Positions 1-5,508 of a stretch of DNA of 5,694 nt are shown here, piece after piece. Origin of the DNA: CAYSAA01 sp964428905 (GTDB taxonomy: Bacteria > Atribacterota > Phoenicimicrobiia > Phoenicimicrobiales > Stramentimicrobiaceae); assembly GCA_964428905.1 (NCBI GenBank), contig CAYSAA010000134.1, forward strand, positions 1 to 5,694. Direction: 5' to 3'. Each line of letters opens with the position of its first letter. Within the stretch, counting starts at the first letter, position 1. A program made the position numbers and the translations under genes. The notes beneath the pieces were generated by a model, which saw only the letters and a list, made by a program, of their open reading frames with translations, had not been told where the DNA came from and did no database searches.

Positions 1-60
1 GCAGTTGTATTGCTTAGAAATATCCAGTTAATAGAAGAGAAAAAGCAGCACAAAAAGTAA
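1..60 (+). CDS. 3' end of a gene cut by the window start (unrecognised)
   Basis: Frame 1 is open from the first base to a TAA at 58-60 and gives a 19-residue tail: a short hydrophobic run (AVVLLRNIQLI) followed by a charged end (EEKKQHKK). The other two forward frames meet stops within about 30 bases, so this frame is the best candidate for a C-terminus. The peptide is too short to assign to a family. A second reading is that it belongs to the decayed coding sequence that continues in another frame from base 35 onward, in which case the TAA is part of a frameshifted pseudogene and not a true gene end. Confidence 0.4.
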   Translation, partial: AVVLLRNIQLIEEKKQHKK

Positions 61-196
61 CCAAGAAAAAGGCACACCTCTTTTAGAGGTTCTTACAGCT
101 ACCCGCTATGCGGGTGCGATATTTATTGGGAATAGGTATATAGAAAGAAGGCTAAATATGAATATAACTTCCACTTTAATACTATCTTTTGTCTAA
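35..196 (+). pseudogene. Decayed coding fragment, first part (unrecognised)
   Basis: The frame starting at base 35 stays open for 53 codons up to a TAA at 194-196. Its middle part reads like real protein (TPLLEVLTATRYAGAIFIGN followed by RYIERR at about 74-151). There is no start codon before ATG 158, which has a purine-rich AGAAGG at 146-151 but leads to only 12 codons. Upstream, the peptide at 1-57 lies in another frame. Downstream, coding-like sequence resumes in the third frame near base 180. The simplest reading is one old gene broken by frameshifts. I do not recognise the family. An alternative is that the open frame is chance and the region is plain intergenic DNA. Confidence 0.33.
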
Positions 197-360
197 AAGT
201 ATATTCCCCATACAGTCTGACGGTTCTTTGACACGTTATTAGCCTATTTTTTATGAATATGAAGGCAATGAATTAAAATGTGAAATTGAGCATATGCTTT
301 TTAATCAGTCCATAAAAGACCAATCTCTTACGATACGCCTGAATCGAAGTAAATACTAAT

Positions 361-404
361 GAGTTTGTCCAGAATAATTACTTCATCCGGGTTATTCACA
401 ATTT
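361..404 (+). repeat. Degenerate direct repeat, copy 1 (partner 2751-2794)
   Basis: Bases 361-400 match 2751-2790 without gaps at 33 of 40 positions; the first 20 bases match at 18. The core is GTTTGTCCAGAAYAATTACT. The match fades after about base 404. Translated forward in the same frame, both copies give VCPE followed by LLH and YSQ, so the repeat looks like homologous protein-coding residue and not a terminal inverted repeat. Confidence 0.5.
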
Positions 405-427
405 TCTGTTGTGATAAAAAATAAAAT

Positions 428-450
428 TGTCAATAATAAAGATTTGCCCC
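428..450 (-). repeat. Short inverted repeat, copy 1 (partner 2524-2546 on + strand)
   Basis: Read on the minus strand, bases 450 to 428 give GGGGCAAATCTTTA, two differing bases, then ATTGACA. This matches 2524-2546 on the plus strand at 21 of 23 positions. The two copies lie on either side of the PEPCK-like gene and point outward. Read the other way, both can encode a V-N-x-K-D-L-P peptide. Confidence 0.45.
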
Positions 451-552
451 TCTATCCCTTCATAAATAGCAGATGCAGGATAAGAGGAGGAAAGCTAAAT
501 TTTCTATGACTACGGTTATTCTTGATAGGTATAGCACAGCTGCAGAAATAGG

Positions 553-575
553 TTAAAAGATCATCCCTCTTTTAA
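553..575. promoter_or_regulatory. Perfect 8-bp inverted repeat upstream of the promoter (possible operator)
   Basis: TTAAAAGA at 553-560 and TCTTTTAA at 568-575 are exact inverted copies separated by 7 bases. The site ends 15 bases before the -35 element at 591. Its size and position would suit a dimeric regulator, or a very weak hairpin closing the upstream debris. The stem is almost all A-T and is followed by an A run on this strand, so it is not a convincing + strand terminator. No known operator consensus is recognised. Confidence 0.3.
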
Positions 576-590
576 AAAAAGTTTTTTCAT

Positions 591-619
591 TTGACAAGTA
601 CATCAGGGTAATTTAAACT
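591..619 (+). promoter_or_regulatory. Sigma-70/SigA-type promoter for the PEPCK-like gene
   Basis: A perfect TTGACA -35 (591-596) is followed, after a 17-base spacer, by TAAACT (614-619), which matches four of six positions of TATAAT. An A/T-tract stretch (571-590) directly upstream resembles an UP element. Transcription would start near 626, giving a leader of about 80 bases. The optimal spacing and exact -35 make this the best promoter candidate in the window. Confidence 0.55.
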
Positions 620-693
620 ATCTAAAAGTAATTTTTAAAGGAATTAATTGCAAAAAACAACTACTTGATTTGCATATAAAAAGGAACATGGAA

Positions 694-700
694 GTGAGGT
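694..700 (+). promoter_or_regulatory. Ribosome binding site of the PEPCK-like gene
   Basis: GTGAGGT at 694-700 lies 6 bases before the ATG at 707. It is a good Shine-Dalgarno match at normal spacing and supports that start over internal methionines such as Met18. Confidence 0.7.
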
Positions 701-706
701 AATACA

Positions 707-2470
707 ATGAAGGAAGAATTTTTCTTCTACGATAAGCAAGTTGTAATAAAAAGTAATATGGGTATTTGTAAGAATCCTCAAGAGTTAATACAAAGTAAGT
801 TGTTTGGAAAGATTCTGGAAAAATACCTTAAATATTTGAAAAAGAGAAACTCTCCCCTTCTGGCAATTTTTGGAGACATTTCTGATGGTGATTGGAAAAA
901 AATTATAACAGAAAGTTTTATTTTATTATGCAAAGACAGTAATTTTAAAGAAGATGTCAATGCTAATTCCAAATTTGGGGTATTATTTGAAGATACCTAT
1001 CTTTTTAATCAATTTGTTGAAAGATTGTATGATTTTTGGAGGAGTTATGAAAGATTTTTCATAAAATATGACCTGGAGGAAGAAGAGGGAATTAAATCTT
1101 GCGAAAAGCCCTATCGGGTCTTTAATGAAACCATCGAAGAGCTTAATCATTTAGTGAGAAAAACATACCGAAATATTTGTGAAAATATAACTGGTGATCA
1201 TCCTAGAATATATCGTCAAATCCCAGCTGGTTGTCAGGTTGGTTTTATAACGAGAAATATAGATTATCAACTTCCTTCAATATATAAAAAAATTGTAAGT
1301 GATATTTCTTTGATTACCCAAATTTTAATTGAACCTCCCCTTATTGTAGATCCATTGATGAATAAAAGAAAAGGCGAATTTAAAAAAGTCGAGACAAATC
1401 CCCTAAATGATGTCTGTATAGATCCCAAACATTGGCTTTGTTTCCCGGCAAAAGTAGGCAATATAATTATCTATTTATTTTTTCATAATAAATTTATCGG
1501 ATTAGGAGCAGCTCTAGCTAATCTTTTTGAGTTAGCCCATGATGAAGAATTGCTAAAGAAGCCTGAAGCAATTTATCTTTTTGGAGTCCCCCTGGATTCT
1601 TTAGCAAAATTTGGTAAAATACCTACAGTTTTCTATGATGATGAAAATAATAAAATTTTAGTGGCTGCTCTTCCTGAAAAAAGTGAAATGGGATATTTTG
1701 GTTATGTTAAAAAAATGATGCTTACTCTGCACAATATCGAGATGATGAAAAGAGGAAGAATGCCTATCCATGGAGCCATGGTTAGGATATGTCTTAAAAA
1801 TGGCAAATATGCTAATTTAGCAATAATGGGAGATACTGGTGCCGGAAAATCAGAAACCTTAGAAGCATTTAGAGTCCTAGCTAAAGAATATATCAGAGAT
1901 ATGAAGATTATTTATGATGATATGGGCTCTTTGGAGATAAATAAAGATGGCGATATTATTAGTTATGGAACTGAAGTAGGTGCCTTTGTTAGATTAGATG
2001 ATTTACAGCCCGGCTATGCTTTTGGAGTGATCGATCGTTCCATTATCATGAGTCCGCAAAAAGTAAATGCCAGGGCAGTAATTCCCATTACAACGATGCA
2101 GGAAGTGTTAAAGGGTTATAAAGTGGATTATTTTCTCTATGCTAATAATTACGAAGAAGTAGATGAAAACCGCTCGATTTTTGAAGAATTTTCTACTGTA
2201 GAGGAAGCCATTGTCGTTTTCAGAAACGGCGCTAGATTAGCCAAGGGTACAACCACAGAAAAGGGCTTAGTGCAAAGTTATTTTGCCAATATTTTTGGTC
2301 CTTCGCAGTATAAAGAATTACACGATAAAATAGCCGCTAAATATTTTAATAAATTATTTGAGAATAAAATAAAAGTTGGCCAATTAAGAACAAGATTAGG
2401 AATTCCTGGATATGAACAAAAAGGCCCAACAGAAGCGGCAAAAGAATTATTAAGGATTATGAATAAGTGA
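707..2470 (+). CDS. Divergent phosphoenolpyruvate carboxykinase (ATP)-like protein
   Basis: This 587-residue protein belongs to the PEPCK/HPr-kinase P-loop superfamily. PEPCK interconverts oxaloacetate plus ATP with PEP, CO2 and ADP in the cytoplasm. Visible in order: Y330 in YFGYVKK with K335/K336 (compare the Y207 and K213 region of E. coli PckA), H355 in PIHGAM exactly 19 residues after K336 (compare H232), Walker A GDTGAGKSE at 375-383 with K381, acidic pair D404-D405 in IIYDDMG, R456 in NARAVIP (compare R333 in NTRVSYP), KGTTTEKG at 513-520, and YFANIFGPSQYKE at 525-537, which resembles the PEPCK adenine-site end. The Walker A ends in Ser-Glu, as in HPr kinase, and not Thr-Thr as in classical PEPCK. 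Residues 1 to about 325 are unrecognised, and the GRSPKDK-type substrate loop of classical PEPCK is not evident. The ATG has a good RBS and its own promoter, so the gene is probably monocistronic. Whether it is a true PEPCK or a related kinase cannot be settled from sequence alone. Confidence 0.78.
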   Translation: MKEEFFFYDKQVVIKSNMGICKNPQELIQSKLFGKILEKYLKYLKKRNSPLLAIFGDISDGDWKKIITESFILLCKDSNFKEDVNANSKFGVLFEDTYLFNQFVERLYDFWRSYERFFIKYDLEEEEGIKSCEKPYRVFNETIEELNHLVRKTYRNICENITGDHPRIYRQIPAGCQVGFITRNIDYQLPSIYKKIVSDISLITQILIEPPLIVDPLMNKRKGEFKKVETNPLNDVCIDPKHWLCFPAKVGNIIIYLFFHNKFIGLGAALANLFELAHDEELLKKPEAIYLFGVPLDSLAKFGKIPTVFYDDENNKILVAALPEKSEMGYFGYVKKMMLTLHNIEMMKRGRMPIHGAMVRICLKNGKYANLAIMGDTGAGKSETLEAFRVLAKEYIRDMKIIYDDMGSLEINKDGDIISYGTEVGAFVRLDDLQPGYAFGVIDRSIIMSPQKVNARAVIPITTMQEVLKGYKVDYFLYANNYEEVDENRSIFEEFSTVEEAIVVFRNGARLAKGTTTEKGLVQSYFANIFGPSQYKELHDKIAAKYFNKLFENKIKVGQLRTRLGIPGYEQKGPTEAAKELLRIMNK

Positions 2471-2523
2471 TAAAAATGGAACTGACAGGAAACAAACCAG
2501 GGGGACGGAGTGTAAATAAAAGG

Positions 2524-2546
2524 GGGGCAAATCTTTACAATTGACA
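2524..2546 (+). repeat. Short inverted repeat, copy 2 (partner 428-450 on - strand)
   Basis: This segment, GGGGCAAATCTTTA then CA then ATTGACA, matches the minus-strand reading of 450-428 at 21 of 23 positions. It starts 53 bases after the stop codon of the PEPCK-like gene. Its end doubles as the TTGACA of a possible weak promoter. Confidence 0.45.
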
Positions 2547-2716
2547 GCTACCAAAAAGCTATATAACGTATTAACGTCAGATTGTGTAAAAAAATAGTAA
2601 CAAATTCTAGAATCATAGAATGGGATCAATAATTGTAAAATAACATCCTAGATAAATTATTAATAGAATAATCTGACCTATCAGGTAGTCAAAAAACTTT
2701 CTTTATGCCAGGATAA

Positions 2717-2821
2717 TTATATGCGGTCGAAGGAGTATTTGTGGTTTTAGGGGTTTGTCCAGAACAATTACTACATCATGTTTACTCACAATATGAAACT
2801 TGGGGGTCTATAAATAAATAA
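2717..2821 (+). pseudogene. Short coding-like remnant or small ORF (related to 363-404)
   Basis: One frame is open from 2717 to a TAA at 2819-2821 (34 codons). Inside it, GAAGGAG at 2729-2735 sits 5 bases before a GTG at 2741, giving a 26-residue peptide that contains VCPEQLLHHVYSQYETWGS. The first part of this peptide is homologous to the translation at 363-404, where Gln is replaced by a stop. It ends 4 bases before the stop of the convergent antiporter gene. It may be a fragment of the same ancient gene or, because the ribosome binding site is good, a surviving small ORF. No family is recognised. Confidence 0.33.
2751..2794 (+). repeat. Degenerate direct repeat, copy 2 (partner 361-404)
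   Basis: This is the second copy of the ungapped 33-of-40 match described for 361-400. It lies wholly inside the coding-like remnant 2717-2821. Several of the differences are conservative or silent at the protein level, which favours a coding origin. Confidence 0.5.
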
Positions 2822-2825
2822 TTGA

Positions 2826-3794
2826 TTAAAACAAATTAAATGTGAATAAAAGATAATTTATATAGGCAAAAACCATTATAAAACCACAGCGCCTTCGAAA
2901 AGTATTTTTACACATAAATGAGAATAATAATGTGATGCTTACAATGAGCAGTACAAATGGCAGGTGGAAATGTAAAATATTTCCATTAATAGGTATGGGT
3001 AATATGGTTGAAGATACGGCGATTACCAGGATGACATTTAGAATATTTGCCCCCAGAATATTACCTATAGAAAGATTATAGGCTTTTTTTCTCAGTGATG
3101 TGATTGCAGTCATCAATTCGGGCAATGATGTGCCAAAAGCTGTCATGGTTAAACCGATAATTACATCAGGTACTCTTAAAAGTATGGCAATTTTTTCTCC
3201 ATTGTTTATCAGCAATCTGGAACCGAAAAGCGTTAGTGTGAGGCCAATGATGAACATAACTGAATTTAATATTACTTTTTTTGTGTTTACAATTTTTTCT
3301 TTATTATCTTTATTTTGAATTGTTTTATTTTTAGAAATACTTTTCCGGACATTTTTATATAAATACCAAACTAAAATCCCCAACAGGATAACGCCTGTGA
3401 AACGTGATATCTCACCATAGACAAAGCTTACAAAAGTAAGTAACAATAAAAGCAACATTAAAAGAATTCCATTCTGCTGAAATTCTTTTTTATTTGTAAA
3501 TTTTGGGCGGGATACAATAATAATGATTGCTAAAATTAATCCAGTATTGCAGATGATAGAACCCAAGGCATTTCCTATTGCTATTTCTGTATTACCATGA
3601 ATGGCAGCACTTGCAGATACCATAAGTTCAGGCAAAGTAGTGCCCAAACTGACCAAGGTAGCACCAATGATAAGATCAGGAATTTTAGTTATCTTGCTAA
3701 ACCAAATAACTGAATCAATGAAGATGTCACTTCCTTTTATAATCATTAGAAAACCGATAGAAAATAACACAAAAGGAAAAAGATAATCCAGCAA
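2826..3794 (-). CDS. Calcium/sodium antiporter, CaCA family (YrbG-type)
   Basis: This 322-residue inner-membrane protein should exchange Ca2+ (or Na+/K+) for Na+ or H+. It has the two inverted alpha repeats of the CaCA family. Repeat 1 carries GTTLPEL (51-57, Glu56) and GNALGSIICN (74-83). Repeat 2 carries GTSLPEL (221-227, Glu226) and GNILGANILN (244-253). The two Glu residues correspond to the ion-binding acids of NCX_Mj-type exchangers. About ten hydrophobic segments are visible, five per half, with a Lys/Asn-rich loop at about 147-173 between halves that is probably cytoplasmic. Length is normal for bacterial YrbG homologues. The start is TTG at 3794: an in-frame TAA lies a few codons upstream, and the first internal ATG (Met17) would cut into the first membrane helix. 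No strong Shine-Dalgarno precedes the TTG, so translation may be weak. It is divergent from the EFR1 gene and convergent with the PEPCK-like gene. Confidence 0.9.
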   Translation of the reverse strand: MLDYLFPFVLFSIGFLMIIKGSDIFIDSVIWFSKITKIPDLIIGATLVSLGTTLPELMVSASAAIHGNTEIAIGNALGSIICNTGLILAIIIIVSRPKFTNKKEFQQNGILLMLLLLLLTFVSFVYGEISRFTGVILLGILVWYLYKNVRKSISKNKTIQNKDNKEKIVNTKKVILNSVMFIIGLTLTLFGSRLLINNGEKIAILLRVPDVIIGLTMTAFGTSLPELMTAITSLRKKAYNLSIGNILGANILNVILVIAVSSTILPIPINGNILHFHLPFVLLIVSITLLFSFMCKNTFRRRCGFIMVFAYINYLLFTFNLF

Positions 3795-3831
3795 CTTTAA
3801 TTTTTTTCTATGAATTTATCTTGAAATTAAC

Positions 3832-3837
3832 TATAAT
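3832..3837 (+). promoter_or_regulatory. Candidate -10 box (TATAAT) in the divergent spacer
   Basis: The 89-base spacer between the divergent antiporter and EFR1 genes contains a perfect TATAAT at 3832-3837, which would start transcription near 3844, about 40 bases before the EFR1 ATG. No good -35 lies 16-18 bases upstream. An alternative pairing uses TTGAAA (3821-3826) with TAATAA (3844-3849) at 17-base spacing. Either could drive the + strand cluster. The minus-strand reading TATTAT could serve the antiporter but also lacks a clear -35. Confidence 0.35.
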
Positions 3838-3871
3838 ATCTGATAATAAGGAATGTTTCTGTAAATAAAAT

Positions 3872-3877
3872 AGGGGA
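3872..3877 (+). promoter_or_regulatory. Ribosome binding site of the EFR1 gene
   Basis: AGGGGA at 3872-3877 lies 6 bases before the ATG at 3884, normal spacing that supports this start. Confidence 0.6.
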
Positions 3878-3883
3878 ATAAGT

Positions 3884-4741
3884 ATGAGCAAAGTAGAAAT
3901 TTATTATTTCTCCGGGACCGGTAATTCATTACATGTAGCCCAGGAAATTCAAAAACGAATTCCTGATACTACCCTCATACCAATATTGAGTTTTTTAAAT
4001 AAAGAAGCCATTGAACTGAAGGCAGATATAATAGGTCTTGTATTTCCGATCTACCTTAGCTCAACACCCATCCCGGTAAGGGAGTTTGTCAAGAAAATTC
4101 ATTTCAAACCCGAGCAATATCTTTTTGCTGTCACTACCAATTGTGGTTACCCAGGTAACCTAGAATATTACCTGGAAAGGCTGTTGGCAGAAAAAGGTAA
4201 GGGATTAGATTTTTACTACACCCTAAAAATGGCATCCAATACCCCCAAGGGATTACAACCATCCTTTATGATTGCCCAGAATTGGGCGAGCACCATAACA
4301 GAAAAGAACATTTCAGCTCTAGAAGAAAATGTGCAAAAAGAACTGGATATAATTGGCAAAGCAATTATCAATAAAGAAAAGAATGCTGGTAAAGATAGCC
4401 CAAAACCCACAAATGCACTAGCACGAGTTATTAATAAATACTTGCAATTGCCCCTGCAATGGTATATTGAAGGTATGAATGCCAAAATCGGGTTTTATAC
4501 TGATTCCACTTGTTCAGGCAGCGGATTGTGTGAAAGTGTATGTCCATCTAAAAAAATTAAAATGAATAATGGCAAACCGCTATGGCAAGAGGACATCAGG
4601 TGTTACTACTGTTATGCCTGTTTTAACTTTTGTCCCGAACAGTCAATCCTGGTTAAAAATTATACTCATAAGAACGGAAGATATTATTATCCGGGAATTA
4701 CTGCAAGGGATATTGCTGAACAAAAAATCCAGGAAAAGTGA
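3884..4741 (+). CDS. EFR1-type flavodoxin-ferredoxin fusion with an altered first Fe-S motif
   Basis: This 285-residue cytoplasmic electron-transfer protein has an N-terminal flavodoxin-like domain and a C-terminal two-cluster ferredoxin domain, the layout of EFR1-family ferredoxins in anaerobes. The FMN phosphate loop SGTGNS is at 10-15, with FPIY at 54-57 and TTNCGYPGN at 84-92 as likely further flavin loops. A linker of about 120-200 precedes the ferredoxin part. The second cluster motif is complete: C240-x2-C243-x2-C246-x3-C250-Pro. The first is not: it reads C210-S-G-S213-G-L-C216-x3-C220-Pro, with Ser (AGC, 4520-4522) where the second Cys is expected. Three Cys suggest a 3Fe-4S or Ser-ligated cluster, or a lost site. 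The gene leads the + strand cluster, and its TGA overlaps a possible GTG start of the next gene. Redox partners cannot be told from the sequence. Confidence 0.85.
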   Translation: MSKVEIYYFSGTGNSLHVAQEIQKRIPDTTLIPILSFLNKEAIELKADIIGLVFPIYLSSTPIPVREFVKKIHFKPEQYLFAVTTNCGYPGNLEYYLERLLAEKGKGLDFYYTLKMASNTPKGLQPSFMIAQNWASTITEKNISALEENVQKELDIIGKAIINKEKNAGKDSPKPTNALARVINKYLQLPLQWYIEGMNAKIGFYTDSTCSGSGLCESVCPSKKIKMNNGKPLWQEDIRCYYCYACFNFCPEQSILVKNYTHKNGRYYYPGITARDIAEQKIQEK

Positions 4742-4767
4742 AAAGTGAAAAGCTAATAGGTATTGTA

Positions 4768-5484
4768 ATGATTAAAAATATTAAAGAAGAATTTAAACAA
4801 TTAAGTAATGCAAAACAAGCTAAACATTTACAAAAGTTCTTTAAAACTGGGAAAGGTGAATATGGCGAAGGTGATATATTTTTAGGACTTAGAGTTCCTG
4901 TCATTAGGAAAATTGCTAAAAAGTATAGGACTTTACCTATCAGTGATACGGCTGAATTTCTCAAATCACCATTCCATGAAGAACGTCTATTTGCACTTAT
5001 TGTATTAGTAGAACTTTTTAGAAAAAAGGATAAGGAAAATAAAGAGAAAATATATGAACTGTATCTCAGTCATACGAAATATATTAACAACTGGGACTTA
5101 GTCGATATTTCTGCTCCCCGTATTGTCGGTGCATATTTATTTACCCGTGATAAAAAACCAATTTATATCTTAGCCAGGTCAGAAAATTTATGGGAACGCA
5201 GGATAGCAATGATGTCAACATTATTTTTTATTGCCAATAATGAATTTAGTAATACATTGAAGATTGCAGAAATATTCTTAAAAGATAAGGAAGACCTTAT
5301 TCATAAAGCGGTGGGCTGGATGCTTAGAGAGGTCGGGAAAAAAGATTCTGAGGTAGAAGAGGAATTCCTAAGAAAGCATAACCAAGAAATGCCTAGGACT
5401 ATGTTGCGCTATGCAATTGAAAAATTTTCTGAGGAGAAACGGAAAAGTTATTTAAGAGGACAGGTTAATAAGTTTATCAAATAA
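4768..5484 (+). CDS. alkD: AlkD-like DNA alkylation repair protein (HEAT-repeat DNA glycosylase)
   Basis: AlkD-family enzymes are all-helical HEAT-like-repeat glycosylases that excise positively charged alkylated bases such as 7-methylguanine and 3-methyladenine. From the ATG at 4768 the protein has 238 residues, typical for the family. Near its N-terminus is the family-like GKGEYGEGDIFLGLRVP run (28-44). The residues important in B. cereus AlkD are kept: W109 and D113 in NWDLVD, R145 in LWERRIA (Arg148 there) and W184 in KAVGWMLRE (Trp187 there). An upstream GTG at 4738 is in frame, adds 10 residues and overlaps the EFR1 stop by 4 bases (GTGA). I prefer ATG 4768 because family proteins begin close to there and the GTG has only AGGA three bases away; the ATG has a weak TAGGT. 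Either way, coupling to the EFR1 gene is likely. The next gene starts 24 bases after the TAA. Confidence 0.87.
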   Translation: MIKNIKEEFKQLSNAKQAKHLQKFFKTGKGEYGEGDIFLGLRVPVIRKIAKKYRTLPISDTAEFLKSPFHEERLFALIVLVELFRKKDKENKEKIYELYLSHTKYINNWDLVDISAPRIVGAYLFTRDKKPIYILARSENLWERRIAMMSTLFFIANNEFSNTLKIAEIFLKDKEDLIHKAVGWMLREVGKKDSEVEEEFLRKHNQEMPRTMLRYAIEKFSEEKRKSYLRGQVNKFIK

Positions 5485-5508
5485 AATAAATGTGGAATGA
5501 GTGAAAAT

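Larger units (their letters stand above)
180..509 (+). pseudogene. Decayed coding fragment, second part, with several in-frame stops
   Basis: In a single frame from 180 to the TGA at 507-509 the translation looks protein-like but is interrupted by four stops (TAG 240, TAA 357, TGA 360, TAA 375). Pieces are a run ending SDGSLTRY before the TAG, then PIFYEYEGNELKCEIEHMLF and further residues to RSKY (243-356), then VCPE (363-374), then 43 codons beginning LLHPGYSQF (378-506). The VCPE-stop-LLHPGYSQF stretch aligns with VCPEQLLHHVYSQY near 2753-2794, where the stop position is Gln; this supports shared coding ancestry. A further short open run in another frame (470-553, with MTTVILDRYSTAAEIG at its end) may be more of the same debris. 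The family is unrecognised. Confidence 0.35.
2471..2825. other. Intergenic region between convergent genes, with remnants and no clear terminator
   Basis: About 355 bases separate the stop of the PEPCK-like gene from the stop of the minus-strand antiporter. It holds a copy of the inverted repeat (2524-2546), a TTGACA (2541-2546) with TATAAC 15 bases later (2562-2567) that could be a weak + promoter, a small inverted repeat ATTCTA/TAGAAT (2604-2609 and 2616-2621), a weak ACCT-ATC-AGGT hairpin (2676-2686), and a coding-like remnant (2717-2821). No GC-rich stem with a T tract was found for either flanking gene. Much of it looks like decayed sequence similar to the 1-556 region. Confidence 0.5.

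Noticed and set aside
219..240. GACGGTTCTTTGACACG resembles the GGGACGGTTCTTTTGACAC repeats common in Clostridia; a GGGGACGG also occurs at 2500-2507.
   Set aside because: It reads as part of the coding-like remnant (QSDGSLTRY), the two sites do not align beyond a few bases, and no flanking palindrome of the repeat type is visible.
328..494. Minus-strand open runs giving NPDEVIILDKLISIYF and PASAIYEGIEGQIFIIDNF.
   Set aside because: They are in two different frames with stops between them and no start codon. The forward reading of the same bases agrees better with the second repeat copy.
2477..2545. 22-codon ORF starting at ATG 2477.
   Set aside because: It has no ribosome binding site and its translation is not protein-like enough to support a gene.
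2541..2567. TTGACA with TATAAC as a promoter.
   Set aside because: The spacing is 15 bases and no convincing gene follows; kept only as a note under the intergenic region.
2676..2700. Possible terminator: ACCT-ATC-AGGT hairpin followed by AAAAAACTTTCTTT.
   Set aside because: The stem is only 4 bp and no uninterrupted T tract follows, so it is too weak to call.
3100..3318. 72-codon + strand ORF.
   Set aside because: It is antisense to the antiporter alpha-2 repeat and reflects the coding bias of that gene; no RBS or family features.
4698..4964. 88-codon minus-strand ORF across the EFR1-AlkD junction.
   Set aside because: It overlaps two well-supported genes on the other strand and has no recognisable features.
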